A stretch of 64,000 bases of DNA. Origin: Chlorobiaceae bacterium. Its GTDB lineage: Bacteria; Bacteroidota; Chlorobiia; Chlorobiales; Chlorobiaceae. Below are positions 38,448 to 47,758 of the stretch, in pieces. The notes under the pieces were generated by a model. That model saw only the letters and a program-made list of their open reading frames with translations, searched no databases and had not been told where the DNA came from. The DNA lies in the NCBI GenBank assembly GCA_012972835.1, contig JABDHK010000012.1:21870-85869 (forward strand). The letters run 5' to 3'. The position numbers and the translations under genes are program-made. Every line of letters begins with the position of its first letter. The stretch's first letter is position 1.

Positions 38448-39035
38448 ATGAAGAGTACATTGGCAAGAGTTATAGCGTTTTTTCTTTTTTTTAGTACACT
38501 TTCCGGCTGCGGATACAACAGTATTCAGCAGAATGAAGAGGCTGTAAATCACTCGTGGGGCGACCTTGAATCCCAATTGCAAAGAAGGGCCGATCTTGTG
38601 CCGAATCTTGTAGCGACGGTCAAGGGAGCTGCAAACTTTGAAAAAGAGACCTTGACAGCGGTAATTGAGGCGAGGTCAAAAGCTACATCCATTCAGCTAA
38701 AACCTGAAATGCTCAGTGATCCTGCAGCTATGGCAAAATTCCGGGAAGCACAGGGAAATCTCTCATCAACACTTTCCCGCTTGCTTGTAACGGTCGAGCG
38801 CTATCCAGAACTCAAGGCTAACCAGAACTTTAGGGACCTTCAGAATCAGCTTGAAGGGACTGAAAACCGTATCAGTGTTGCACGTCAACGATATAATGCA
38901 GCGGTAGAGACCTTTAATTTTTCAATCAGGCAGTTTCCGAACTCTATGACAAACAGCCTTCTGCTGAAACTGAAAGCCAAGGAGTACTTCAAGGCGGACG
39001 AAGCTGCCAAAGCAGTTCCGGGGGTGAAATTCTGA
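38448..39035 (+). CDS. LemA family lipoprotein-like protein
   Basis: 195 residues from the ATG at 38448, which has AGAGGGGAG upstream; the open frame reaching back to 38310 overlaps tatA. A lipobox LSGC lies near residue 20. The rest is a helical LemA domain with the signature [18 protein letters not shown] and a tail of long helices ([19 protein letters not shown]). The function of LemA is not settled. The next gene encodes the TPM-domain protein that often accompanies LemA. Confidence 0.9.
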   Translation: MKSTLARVIAFFLFFSTLSGCGYNSIQQNEEAVNHSWGDLESQLQRRADLVPNLVATVKGAANFEKETLTAVIEARSKATSIQLKPEMLSDPAAMAKFREAQGNLSSTLSRLLVTVERYPELKANQNFRDLQNQLEGTENRISVARQRYNAAVETFNFSIRQFPNSMTNSLLLKLKAKEYFKADEAAKAVPGVKF

Positions 39036-39058
39036 ATAAGCAACATAGCATAACTTCA

Positions 39059-39775
39059 ATGCGAGGATCGTGGATGGCTGCGATCCTCCTGGTTGTGATT
39101 TTGCAGTTTGTGACCTTCAGCACGGTATGGGCTGCGATTGCTGTACCGGCGCTTACCGGGCGGATAAATGATAATGCCGCAATGATATCGGCTCCTGCAA
39201 GGGTGGAGATGGAAGCAAAGCTCAAGCAGTTTGAAGCCGCCGAGTCCAACCAGATTGTTATCCTGACCGTTCCATCACTTCAAGGAGACCCAATAGAGGA
39301 CTTTTCCATTCGGGTAGCCGAAGCATGGAAGATAGGCCAGAAAGGCTCTGACAATGGTGTATTGCTTATCGTTTCAAGGGATGACCACAAGGTACGTATT
39401 GAAGTTGGATATGGTCTTGAAGGCAAGCTGACTGATCTTACGGCTGGTCGTATTGTTAGGGAGGAGATTGTTCCTGCCTTCAAGGCTGGTCAGTTTGACG
39501 AGGGATTTTCCAGGGGAGTCTCTGCAATTATTGCCGCAACACATGGAGAATACAAGGCAAAACCAAAGGCTGATCGCAATGGAGAGAAGCCATCAATGTC
39601 GTTGCTGGTCATTATTTTTGCTGTTATCTATCTTATTTATCAGTTTTTCAGAAGATTCTTCTGGGGAGGATTCGGAGGAGGTTTCTTTGGTGGGGGCGGT
39701 AGCAGCAGTAACGACGATAATTTCAGCGGTGGGGGCGGCGGTTTTGGTGGTGGCGGATCATCAGGTGACTGGTAG
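39059..39775 (+). CDS. TPM-domain membrane protein with glycine-rich tail
   Basis: 238 residues. A signal peptide (to about residue 25, TVWAA) is followed by a TPM_phosphatase domain: GRINDNAAMIS, NQIVILTVPSLQG, KGSDNGVLLIVSRDDHKVRIE and GYGLEGKLTD. A membrane helix lies at about 182-198, then a Gly/Ser-rich tail ending GGGSSGDW. Members are linked to photosystem II repair in plants and to envelope functions in bacteria. It pairs with LemA, separated by 23 bases. Confidence 0.9.
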   Translation: MRGSWMAAILLVVILQFVTFSTVWAAIAVPALTGRINDNAAMISAPARVEMEAKLKQFEAAESNQIVILTVPSLQGDPIEDFSIRVAEAWKIGQKGSDNGVLLIVSRDDHKVRIEVGYGLEGKLTDLTAGRIVREEIVPAFKAGQFDEGFSRGVSAIIAATHGEYKAKPKADRNGEKPSMSLLVIIFAVIYLIYQFFRRFFWGGFGGGFFGGGGSSSNDDNFSGGGGGFGGGGSSGDW

Positions 39776-39786
39776 ATGGCATTTAC

Positions 39787-40026
39787 TCAGATCTTCTCCC
39801 ATTCAAACTTGCTGACATTTCTTGCTTTTGGATCAAAGACGATACCAATCAGATAGCGCGCTCCGGAATACTTCTCGTAATATTTCATTGTTTTGATCTG
39901 CTCAAGCGGCTCCTTATCGGTCACCTTGAATTCAAACAGAAAGGTTCTTCCTTCGGCCTTCAGCGTCAGGTCAACTCTCCCTTTATTAAAACGCTTTCCA
40001 CTGCATGTTGCTGTATATGGAATCAA
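39787..40026 (-). pseudogene. C-terminal fragment of an AAA-ATPase/PD-(D/E)XK nuclease-like protein
   Basis: 79 codons. GRVDLTLKAEGRTFLFEFKV is the Asp...Glu-x-Lys core of the C-terminal nuclease fold found in the large AAA-ATPase-like family (DUF1703) common in anaerobes. KYSGARYLIGIVFDPKARNV is the final strand and helix. The N-terminal ATPase domain, normally about 400 residues, is absent upstream; the sequence there is the inverted repeat at 40.1 kb. It is therefore a truncated relic, probably cut by rearrangement at that repeat. Confidence 0.7.
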
Positions 40027-40073
40027 TGCGGAGTTAAGCAGAAAAGGAATTGCAGGAGTCGTTATGGTTTATG

Positions 40074-40166
40074 CCTACTTTACATAATATATATTATACA
40101 ACAAAACACCACACAAAACTATGTTGCGTAAATTAGTTTCATATAATATATATTATGTAAAGTAGG
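40074..40166. repeat. Perfect 25-bp inverted repeat with 43-bp spacer
   Basis: The left arm 40074-40098 and right arm 40142-40166 are exact reverse complements (outer part CCTACTTTACATAATATA). Each arm carries an inner AT-palindrome ATAATATATATTAT. Total length is 93 bases with no coding capacity. The shape fits a miniature inverted-repeat element or the two ends of a collapsed mobile element. The nuclease fragment ends immediately beside it. Confidence 0.75.
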
Positions 40167-40434
40167 TTACTTTTCCCTAAATTGAGCGATTAGTAATGAA
40201 AAAGTGCTTCATCTAATATTTATAACGCATTATCGAATTATCGTTTCAAAACAGCTCTACCCAATGGGTTAAGAACACCATTGCAGACAATACAACCTAT
40301 AACGGCTAGAAAAATAAACACTTAAGTCCTGTAATACTCAAACCAATCGCCGATAAATCGCTCAATTGAGGTTTCCATAATGACCTTGAAGCGAAAGAAG
40401 TATTGAAGATCTTTATCAGCTCTGCCAGTAGACT
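40167..40434. other. Non-coding AT-rich stretch
   Basis: About 270 bases between the inverted repeat and the third gene of the toxin-antitoxin operon. No frame of convincing coding character and no strong hairpin were found. It lies downstream of the minus-strand operon and may contain its decayed continuation. Confidence 0.4.
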
Positions 40435-40644
40435 TTACTGTATGCCTTCCCATATCTGCTTGACATCCTTTACCTCTCGTACACTTCCTGCCGCAATATC
40501 CTCCTCAGCTTCTTTAAGAGCTTGCAATAACTTGGTATTGGAAAAATACTTATCAGTATCACTTATTTTTTTTGCTGGTACGATTTCATAGGTCTCAGTG
40601 TTGCCACACTGGACAATAACACGTTCCATATTGGTTAAATTCAT
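40435..40644 (-). CDS. Small protein in the toxin-antitoxin operon
   Basis: 69 residues (64 if the second ATG at 40629 is used). The C-terminal half ALKEAEEDIAAGSVREVKDV resembles the helical neutralising tail of RelB-like antitoxins, where an E-D-I-x-A-G pattern is frequent. The N-terminal part has no clear DNA-binding motif. It starts 9 bases after the stop of the XRE antitoxin, so it is the third gene of that operon. I cannot assign a function. A lone antitoxin whose toxin has been lost would fit. Confidence 0.5.
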   Translation of the reverse strand: MNLTNMERVIVQCGNTETYEIVPAKKISDTDKYFSNTKLLQALKEAEEDIAAGSVREVKDVKQIWEGIQ

Positions 40645-40653
40645 TTGAAGTAG

Positions 40654-40980
40654 TCAGATCTTTTGCGATTGCTGCTTTGGCTTTAGTTTGATTTCCAGTT
40701 CGCAGCCTACTGCCTCAGCGTACCTCCTGAGCGTAGCAATGGATGGTGCGTGCTTGCTGCCGGATTCCAGTCTGGAGATCGCACTTTTGGTTGTTCCGAT
40801 TTTCAGAGCTACTGCTTCCTGCGTCATACCAGAATCTCGTCGTGCAGATAATAGCTCCCTGATGAGTGCGTATTTTGGTTCAAGTGCTTCATATTCTCTA
40901 CGAAAATCCTTGTCTTGAAGGTCTTTGGCAATATCCCCCTCAACATCGTATGGCACCGGCTGGTATTTAAGTTCATCCAT
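40654..40980 (-). CDS. XRE-family antitoxin (HigA-like)
   Basis: 108 residues from the ATG at 40980, which lies inside the end of the toxin gene. The helix-turn-helix is clear: SGMTQEAVALKIGTTKSAIS, then RLESGSKHAPSIATLRRYAEAVG. It should bind and neutralise the upstream-encoded toxin and repress the operon. The toxin-first order with overlapping genes is the HigBA arrangement. Confidence 0.85.
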   Translation of the reverse strand: MDELKYQPVPYDVEGDIAKDLQDKDFRREYEALEPKYALIRELLSARRDSGMTQEAVALKIGTTKSAISRLESGSKHAPSIATLRRYAEAVGCELEIKLKPKQQSQKI

Positions 40981-41305
40981 TTTCAATCTCTTGTAATCTT
41001 TTTCTGGCAACCTTCAACTCTTTTAATGGTGTTGTCTGTTTTTTTTTGATAAAGACGTGCAGAATTATAATTTTTTTGCCTTGTAGATAACAATAGAGCG
41101 CCCTGCCGATACCATCCCACCCTTTAGGCCTCATTTCAAAAAGGCCACCCCCCATCGCTTTGGTATGAGGCATCCTCATATTTGGGCCATATTCCTTTAT
41201 AAGAAGCGAAATTCTTCTGTAATCAGCCCTGATACTGGAGGGCCACCCATCAACAATATCTTTAATACTGGGATGGAAGTATTCAATCTCATAACTTATG
41301 CGCAA
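40973..41305 (-). CDS. RelE/HigB-type toxin (Gp49-like)
   Basis: About 110 residues with the TTG at 41305 as start, which gives the usual length; an ATG at 41374 would add 23 untypical residues. The text MRMPHTKAMGGGLFEMRP followed by GRALYCYLQGKKIIILHVFIKK is characteristic of the phage-derived Gp49-like/HigB group of ribosome-dependent mRNA interferases. KKQTTPLKELKVARKR is the conserved C-terminal helix. The stop overlaps the antitoxin start. Confidence 0.85.
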   Translation of the reverse strand: MRISYEIEYFHPSIKDIVDGWPSSIRADYRRISLLIKEYGPNMRMPHTKAMGGGLFEMRPKGWDGIGRALYCYLQGKKIIILHVFIKKKQTTPLKELKVARKRLQEIENG

Positions 41306-41447
41306 AGTTAGCAAATACGATAACTTTGGCCAAATAATTTCCTGAAAAAAATTTCTCATCACCCAGCAACACAAGTCAGTGACAAGAATGAGTACTTCTC
41401 TATCTTAAATTTTTGGAGGCACTTAAAAAAGTTGAGGAGGATATGTT

Positions 41448-42143
41448 TTACATCCCCAGAAAAGCCTTCTTGACATCTTGGTTATTCAGCAGCTCTTCGC
41501 CTGTTCCTGTCAGCACAATTGTTCCTATTTCAATAACATACCCTTTATTGCTGATGTTCAGCGACTGATAGACATTCTGTTCAACAAGAAGTACGGTCAC
41601 ACCGCTTTTGTTGATGGTTTGAATTGCGCCGAAAACCACCTCGGTGAAGAGTGGCGACAATCCGAGGCTTGGTTCATCCAGCAGCAGAAGTTTCGGGTTT
41701 CCCATTAATCCTCTTCCTATTGCAAGCATCTGTTGTTCACCGCCCGACATTGTGCCTCCAAGCTGATTTCGTCTATCAGCAAGTTTTGGAAACAAGGCAA
41801 AAACCCGCTCCATGTTCTGTTTGCGATCATTCTGATGCAGATAGCCTCCCATAATCAGGTTTTCAACAACACTCATTTCAGGAAAAATCTTTCTGCCTTC
41901 CGGCACATGTACAATTCCCCGCTGAACAATCGTATGCGCAGCAAGATTATGGAGTGATTCGTTATTGTAAGTAATTGTGCCCTTTGACTTTATGAGTCCT
42001 GAAATTGCTTTGAGAAGGGTTGTTTTACCCGCACCATTGCTGCCGACGACGGAGACAATCTCCCCTTCTGCAAGTGTAATGCTGATATCCCTCAGAACAG
42101 GCATTTCACCGTACCCGGCATGCAGATTTTTAATCGTTAGCAT
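41448..42143 (-). CDS. livF: Branched-chain amino acid ABC transporter ATPase LivF
   Basis: 231 residues from the ATG at 42143, preceded by TTGGAGGTGG; five extra codons are open upstream. Walker A GSNGAGKTTLLKA, signature MSGGEQQMLAIGRGLM and Walker B LLLDEPSLGLSP are intact. HAGYGEMPVL at the start and GYVIEIG near the end are LivF-specific. It overlaps livG by 14 bases and is the last gene of the liv operon. Confidence 0.93.
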   Translation of the reverse strand: MLTIKNLHAGYGEMPVLRDISITLAEGEIVSVVGSNGAGKTTLLKAISGLIKSKGTITYNNESLHNLAAHTIVQRGIVHVPEGRKIFPEMSVVENLIMGGYLHQNDRKQNMERVFALFPKLADRRNQLGGTMSGGEQQMLAIGRGLMGNPKLLLLDEPSLGLSPLFTEVVFGAIQTINKSGVTVLLVEQNVYQSLNISNKGYVIEIGTIVLTGTGEELLNNQDVKKAFLGM

Positions 42144-42864
42144 TTTGACCACCTCCAAGGTAGGCTGCTATGACTTCAGGATTTTTGGTTATCTCTTCCG
42201 GTCTCCCTTCAGCAAGCTTTTCGCCGGAATTCAAAACAACAATCGAGTCGCAGATTGAGGTAACCGCTTTCATGTCATGTTCGATAAAAACAATGGTTGC
42301 ACCTTTATTTCGAACCTCACGGATGATTGTAAGAATGCCATCGGTTTCAGTATGGTTCAATCCACCGCAGATTTCATCAAGAAGCAGCATTTTCGGTCGG
42401 GTGGCCAGTACCCTTGCAAGTTCAAGCTTTTTCTTGAGACCAATCGGCAGAGATCCTGCAAATTTCGCAGCATAATCGCTCAGTCCCACTGAAGCCAACT
42501 GTTCAATTGCTATCTCTTCAGCCTCTCTGGTAACATTTGTAACAGAAAAGGCTCCAATCATAACATTCTCAAGCACCGTCAGGCTGCCAAGCGGCTTCAC
42601 CCTCTGCCAAGTTCGGGCCATCCCTAAATGGCAAACCTGATCCGGTCGCAGATTGTTGATTTTTTTGTTATCAAAAATGATTGTTCCGGAGGTTACAGGG
42701 TAAAAACCGGTGATGCAGTTGAACAAGGTTGTCTTTCCGGCTCCGTTAGGCCCGATCAGCCCAAAGATCTGTTTTTCATCAACAGAAAAACTTATGTCCG
42801 AAACAGCAACGTTGCCCCCAAAATTTTTACAAACATGATTGATATGTAGAATATGCCCGATCAT
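42130..42864 (-). CDS. livG: Branched-chain amino acid ABC transporter ATPase LivG
   Basis: 244 residues with Walker A GPNGAGKTTLFNCITGF, a SLPIGLKKKLELARVLA signature region and Walker B MLLLDEICGGLN. The GLNHTETDGI continuation and the EHDMKAV switch are typical of LivG. The signature lacks the usual LSGGQ (it reads LPIGLKK), a variation seen in this subfamily. ATGA overlap with livM couples translation. Confidence 0.92.
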   Translation of the reverse strand: MIGHILHINHVCKNFGGNVAVSDISFSVDEKQIFGLIGPNGAGKTTLFNCITGFYPVTSGTIIFDNKKINNLRPDQVCHLGMARTWQRVKPLGSLTVLENVMIGAFSVTNVTREAEEIAIEQLASVGLSDYAAKFAGSLPIGLKKKLELARVLATRPKMLLLDEICGGLNHTETDGILTIIREVRNKGATIVFIEHDMKAVTSICDSIVVLNSGEKLAEGRPEEITKNPEVIAAYLGGGQNAND

Positions 42865-43856
42865 TTAGTCCTCCGGAAAAGTCCGAGAATACCTTTGGGG
42901 AGAAAAAGAATGCAAAGTACCGTTATGATTCCGTAGACCAGGACATGAGCATGAGCCAGGTTATCTTTAAGAAAGAGACCGAGTCCTGAGGTTTCCGAAA
43001 CAATACCATGTTTGACCAGAGTCTCCCCTATCACATTTGAACGCAGCATCTCGGCCAATGGTACCAGCAGCACTGCACCCAGAACCGGCCCCCATAATGT
43101 GCCGACACCGCCGATAATTGCTGTCAGAATAATTTCAATTGAGAGTCGAAGATCAAGCACCGCTGAAGTATCAATAAAACGGATATAGAGAGCGTAGAGG
43201 CTTCCAAGAACAGATGTTAACGCTGCCGAAATCAGTAACGCCTTGTTTTTATAGAACGAGAGGTTAATGCCAAGAGATGCGGCGGCATCCTGATCCTCCC
43301 GGATTGCCTGAAGATAGAAGCCGGTTTTTGATCTCCGCAGATAGAGTGTTATGCCAAGGGTAACGACAAGTACTATCAGCATACCGTAATAAAAGGGATT
43401 TTTGCTGTTCAGGTCAAGTCCCCACAAGGAGAGATCAGAAAGCAGAATCCCCTGTGCTCCGCCGGAAAAATCAACATTGAGCACCGAAAGACGGACAATT
43501 TCCGCAACAGCGATTGAGGCAAGACCAAAGTAATGACCGCGAAGCCTGAATACAATGCTTCCGGTAATAAGGGCTATAATGCAGGCAATGATAATTCCCG
43601 CCGCCATGCTGACAAGAGGGTTTACATTGAATGTAGAGATCAGAATCATGGTCGTATAGGCGCCTGCTCCAAAGTAGGCTGCATGACCAAAGCTGTATTG
43701 CCCCGCATAACCGCCAAGAATATTCCATGCCGAAGAGAGCGCCGCCATCATCAGCACTGAAATCATTACTCCAAGTACATAGGGATTCTCCCCTGTCATC
43801 AGCGGCAACAGGGCAGCTACAGCTGCAATAATCACAATAATTGCACTCTGTTTCAT
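42861..43856 (-). CDS. livM: Branched-chain amino acid ABC permease LivM
   Basis: 331 residues with about nine membrane helices. The LivM-specific stretch GGYAGQYSFGHAAYFGAGAY lies near residue 48, and the coupling loop QAIREDQDAAASLGIN near residue 190. It forms the inner-membrane channel with LivH. The ATG directly follows the livH stop. Confidence 0.93.
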   Translation of the reverse strand: MKQSAIIVIIAAVAALLPLMTGENPYVLGVMISVLMMAALSSAWNILGGYAGQYSFGHAAYFGAGAYTTMILISTFNVNPLVSMAAGIIIACIIALITGSIVFRLRGHYFGLASIAVAEIVRLSVLNVDFSGGAQGILLSDLSLWGLDLNSKNPFYYGMLIVLVVTLGITLYLRRSKTGFYLQAIREDQDAAASLGINLSFYKNKALLISAALTSVLGSLYALYIRFIDTSAVLDLRLSIEIILTAIIGGVGTLWGPVLGAVLLVPLAEMLRSNVIGETLVKHGIVSETSGLGLFLKDNLAHAHVLVYGIITVLCILFLPKGILGLFRRTK

Positions 43857-44726
43857 TTACTGCTCCCCTTTTTTGCCGAACAATCCTTGGGGACGAAGCA
43901 GCAGCACAGCCAGAAAAATAATGAAAACCACAACATCCTTCCAGTCACTTGAGAGGTAGGTCGATGCCATTGACTCAACCACTCCGATAATAACTCCTCC
44001 GACTCCAGCTCCGATAACCGAACCAAGACCCCCAAGCACACAAATTGTAAAGGCTTTCAGAAGAAAGGTATGGCCAGCCATCGGATGAATGTAATAGGTC
44101 GGAGCTATCAGAGCACCAGCAGTTGCAGCCAACGCAGTACCAAGACCGAATGCTATGGCACTCATCTTTGCTACATTAATGCCCATCAGTTGAGCAGCCT
44201 CCCTGTTCTGGCTTGTTGCCCATAAAGCCAGACCGGTAGTGCTTTTTGAAAGAAAAAAGAAAAGGACTCCGATAATCCCGCAGGTAATCACAAAGGAGAG
44301 TAACAGGGGTACGGATAAAGAGATACCACCAAAAAAATGGAATGCACTGCTTGAATAGGTTGTTGTCAGGATCTTCGGGTCACTGGTGAATGCCAGAAGT
44401 GCGCTATTGCTCATAATCAGTCCAAGACCTATGGTCAAGAGTATCTGATTTTGATGGGGATGATTGATAATCCGGTGAATAAACAGTTTTTCAATAATAA
44501 ACCCGAAAAGAAAAGCGGTTGGAATGATAAGCAGGAGCGACAGATAGGGATCAATATGCAGCAGGGTAAAGGCAAAATATGCCAGATACATTCCCAGCAT
44601 CATTAGATCGCCATGCGCAAAATTGCTGATATTCATGACACCGAAAACAAGGGACATGCCTATGCCAGCCAGAGCGTAGACCCCGCCTGTAAGGATTCCT
44701 GAGAGTAGAGATTGAAGAAAAAACAT
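43857..44726 (-). CDS. livH: Branched-chain amino acid ABC permease LivH
   Basis: 289 residues, about eight membrane helices. SGILTGGVYALAGIGMSLVF at the start and ISNFAHGDLMMLGMY are the LivH hallmark; QNREAAQLMGINV is the ATPase-coupling loop. CGGAGAA precedes the ATG. It lies 89 bases from livK with a hairpin between. Confidence 0.93.
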   Translation of the reverse strand: MFFLQSLLSGILTGGVYALAGIGMSLVFGVMNISNFAHGDLMMLGMYLAYFAFTLLHIDPYLSLLLIIPTAFLFGFIIEKLFIHRIINHPHQNQILLTIGLGLIMSNSALLAFTSDPKILTTTYSSSAFHFFGGISLSVPLLLSFVITCGIIGVLFFFLSKSTTGLALWATSQNREAAQLMGINVAKMSAIAFGLGTALAATAGALIAPTYYIHPMAGHTFLLKAFTICVLGGLGSVIGAGVGGVIIGVVESMASTYLSSDWKDVVVFIIFLAVLLLRPQGLFGKKGEQ

Positions 44727-44770
44727 TACGATTCTCCGTTTCTGATAAACTGCCGGTAAGAGAATATAAC

Positions 44771-44803
44771 AAAGCGCCTCCGGAACTTTACAGAGGCGCC
44801 TTG
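44771..44803 (-). terminator. Hairpin between livK and livH
   Basis: A GC-rich 7-base stem GCGCCTC / GAGGCGC; on the minus strand it is followed by TTTGTTAT. It most likely lets part of the transcripts end after livK, giving more binding protein than permease, as is common in such operons. Confidence 0.65.
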
Positions 44804-44815
44804 CGTGCCTGCAAT

Positions 44816-45961
44816 CTATCGAGTGAAAGGATAGATCAGTTTCTTTTTACTGAATTGAGCAGGATAGACTGTTTCATACTTGCCATTTATAATTTGCTGT
44901 ACAAGCATGGGGTGGTTGTTCTGGTTGGTAAATCCGCTGTAGTCGGCAAATTTTACCGGTCCAAGAATACCATTCCAGCTTCCAGCTTTCAGACCGGCAC
45001 GAAGTTGAGTGGGTGTTTTTGATTTTGAAGCAGTTACAACCATGATTTTCATTGCTTCATAGGCGCATGCTGCATGATAGGATGGTTCTTTGGAATATTT
45101 TGCCTGGTAGCGACGGGCAAAGTCCGCTGCGCCTGGCCAGTTGACATCATCAGTCCACTGGGTAGCCGAAACAACCAGATTGGAGATTTCGGTTTGCTGG
45201 GCAAACTGGGCTGTGGTATACCCGGCACCGGCACCAAGGAAGGCCTTTGGAGTAAGCCCGATTTCTTTTGCTTGACGCATCAGCAGAATAGCATCGGCAT
45301 CGTAGGAAACAAGAAAAATAAGATCAGGATTTGCGGCTTTAACTTTTGCGAGAGATGGGCGGTAGTCGGGCTGTCCCTGTTGGTACTTTTCGTTGGCAAC
45401 CTCTTTTAAACCCATTTTTGCGGCATTTTCCTGGGCTGTTTTAACCGTTGAAACACCGAAATCAGTAGCGGCATAGACATAGGCTATGGTTTTCGGTTTA
45501 TACGCAGCTACAGCACTCATCAGAACACTTGAATAGACATTGGCCGGAGCATTCAACCGGAAAACGTTCTTATACCCTTTCATGGTAATATCTTCCTTTG
45601 CCGCAGCAGGCACAAGCAGAGGTACCTGATACTGGTCAGCCCTTGAAGCAACCACGTTTGCAGAACCTGAAGTATAAGGCCCCACAACACCGATAACACC
45701 GTCACGGGTTACCAGCTTTTCATAGGCCGCCAGAGCATTTTTCGGATCACCTCCGTCATCCTCCTTGATCAACTCAACCTGAATACCTTTTGCTTTCAGC
45801 TCTTCAATTGCCATTGCTGCACCATTGGTCAGATTTTCCCCAATTTGTGCCTCTTTCCCTGTAATTGAGTTGATAAAACCGATCTTTATAGGAGCTGCAT
45901 GCCCGAGTAAAGGCAATAATAACATGGCAGTGGCAACCATTGATACCAATTTTTTTTTCAT
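44816..45961 (-). CDS. livK: Branched-chain amino acid-type periplasmic binding protein LivK
   Basis: 381 residues. Signal peptide to about residue 22 (LLLPLLGHAA). The mature protein has the type I periplasmic binding fold: IKIGFINSITGKEAQIGENL, VIGVVGPYTSGSANVVASRA and the second-lobe segment AYVYAATDFGVSTVKTA. It delivers the ligand to LivHMGF. GGGAGC lies before the ATG. The actual ligand may be an amino acid, urea or another amide; the operon alone does not decide this. Confidence 0.92.
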   Translation of the reverse strand: MKKKLVSMVATAMLLLPLLGHAAPIKIGFINSITGKEAQIGENLTNGAAMAIEELKAKGIQVELIKEDDGGDPKNALAAYEKLVTRDGVIGVVGPYTSGSANVVASRADQYQVPLLVPAAAKEDITMKGYKNVFRLNAPANVYSSVLMSAVAAYKPKTIAYVYAATDFGVSTVKTAQENAAKMGLKEVANEKYQQGQPDYRPSLAKVKAANPDLIFLVSYDADAILLMRQAKEIGLTPKAFLGAGAGYTTAQFAQQTEISNLVVSATQWTDDVNWPGAADFARRYQAKYSKEPSYHAACAYEAMKIMVVTASKSKTPTQLRAGLKAGSWNGILGPVKFADYSGFTNQNNHPMLVQQIINGKYETVYPAQFSKKKLIYPFTR

Positions 45962-46135
45962 ACCCTTTTGCTCCCTATGGTTTATATTCTTGGATTAAGG
46001 TCTGATATTGATATACAATTTACAATTAATAAAAGGCTAAATAGAGAATCTTGCAATTCTTCTTCCTCCCCTGCCGTCTACGTTGATATGGTAAAATCGA
46101 ACGAATCGGACACTCGATTAGGAAATATTGCAGCA

Positions 46136-47575
46136 TCAGAGAGGGAGATGATAACACTTTTCCCGAATCAGACGGAGCATCGCATCAACCACTTCAGGAT
46201 CGAATAAGATACCGCGCTGTGTCTCAATTTCACTGACGGCAGCTTCGACGCCTAATGAGGAGCGGTAGGGTCGATGTGCAGACATGGCTTCTAAGACGTC
46301 GGCAACGGCAAGAATGCGAGATTCGGGCAAAATTTCATCCCCCTTAAGTGCCTGAGGATAACCGCTGCCATCCATACGTTCGTGATGCCCCCTGATGATT
46401 AGCGCAATTGGTATAGGGAACTCAATATTTTTAAGTATCTGATAGCCTTGCTCAGCATGGGTTTTTACGAGTTCATACTCAATCGGGGATAACCGCCCGC
46501 CCTTGGAAAGGATCTCCGCAGGAATAGAGATTTTGCCGATGTCGTGCACCAGTCCTATTAACTTCAGGTTTTCGCATTTCTCTTCGGGCCATCCCATTTC
46601 CCTGGCAATATCCGAAGCAATGATACCTACATGCAGCTCGTGGCCAGCGGTATAGGGATCATGAGCATCAACAATGTTTGCTATTGCATGCAGAGTACCG
46701 TTCATCATGTGTTCCAACTGCATCACAGAGTCATTCAGCTTCTTTTCCGCCGCCTTTCGATTTGTAATATCCCGTAACAAACCGATAAATCCCTGATTCT
46801 CATAATATTGCACATGAAGTTCGGCGTAAAAGATTGTGCCATCTTTTTTTCTGTAGCGGAATTCGAGTATATAATCCTTCTTGGTTTTCAAACCCTCCTG
46901 AAATAAACTGACAGCTATCTCCATGTCCTCTTCAGCCAGGAATTCGATAAAGCGATGACCAATCACCTCATTCGGTTTATAGCCGGTAATAGTTTCAACT
47001 GCAGGTGAGGCATAGGTTGTAATGCCACTTTGATCTGTAACAAAAATTATTTCGGAAATTTGTTCAGCAATAGAACGAAACCTTATTTCACTCAACGCCA
47101 ATGCCTGCACAGCCTGATTACGTTCAGTCATGTCATGAATTACTGAATAAAGAAGTACTTTACCCTCTATTTCAATGCTATTCGTGAACACCTCCATATC
47201 ACGCATAGAACCATCAAAACGGTGATGGCTAAAAACAAAGCGGTTTGGCGTCAATGAATGGGTCTTTTCAATCTCTTTCATCAAAATGTCTGGTGAAAAA
47301 AGATGAATTTGCTGAATTGATTTCTGCTTGAGTTCCTCAACAGAACAGCCATAAAAGCGGGCCGCCGCAGGATTGACATCGATGATATTATTCGTATCAG
47401 GATCAATAACCAGCATTCCCGCAGAATGCTCTTCAAACAGTTTCCTGAACTTTTCCTCGCTTTCACGCAAGCGCTCACTCTTGCGGAGGGAGTTGATCAA
47501 TTTTTCCTCATTCTCGTTCAGAAGTGCTTTCAGACGGGAATTCTCCTGCTGTAAAAGTAATAATTGATTGTCCAC
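46136..47575 (-). CDS. PAS-PAS-HD-GYP cyclic-di-GMP phosphodiesterase
   Basis: 479 residues. A coiled N-terminus (1-35), PAS 1 (about 36-155, LVIDPDTNNIIDVNPAAARF), PAS 2 (about 165-285, YKPNEVIGHRFIEFLAE) and an HD-GYP domain (about 300-475). The metal ligands are visible in LVHDIGKISIP, in IIRGHHERMDGSGYP and in LAVADVLEAM. HD-GYP enzymes hydrolyse cyclic-di-GMP to GMP. GTG start. No membrane helix, so it senses a cytoplasmic signal. It is transcribed alone. Confidence 0.92.
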   Translation of the reverse strand: MDNQLLLLQQENSRLKALLNENEEKLINSLRKSERLRESEEKFRKLFEEHSAGMLVIDPDTNNIIDVNPAAARFYGCSVEELKQKSIQQIHLFSPDILMKEIEKTHSLTPNRFVFSHHRFDGSMRDMEVFTNSIEIEGKVLLYSVIHDMTERNQAVQALALSEIRFRSIAEQISEIIFVTDQSGITTYASPAVETITGYKPNEVIGHRFIEFLAEEDMEIAVSLFQEGLKTKKDYILEFRYRKKDGTIFYAELHVQYYENQGFIGLLRDITNRKAAEKKLNDSVMQLEHMMNGTLHAIANIVDAHDPYTAGHELHVGIIASDIAREMGWPEEKCENLKLIGLVHDIGKISIPAEILSKGGRLSPIEYELVKTHAEQGYQILKNIEFPIPIALIIRGHHERMDGSGYPQALKGDEILPESRILAVADVLEAMSAHRPYRSSLGVEAAVSEIETQRGILFDPEVVDAMLRLIREKCYHLPL

Positions 47576-47758
47576 TTAATTGTTTGACCTAATGCTACAA
47601 AGAAATTTTTGAGAAATCCAATATTCAAATGAGCAACAGAACCTTTGTAACACCATCAATCAAATGCGTGGTGGTGGTTCATTTGAATGATAAAGGCCTA
47701 AAAACAGCAAATGGAAAAGGGTTCAGAATCAACAGAACCTGGATGTCATTGTTAAATA

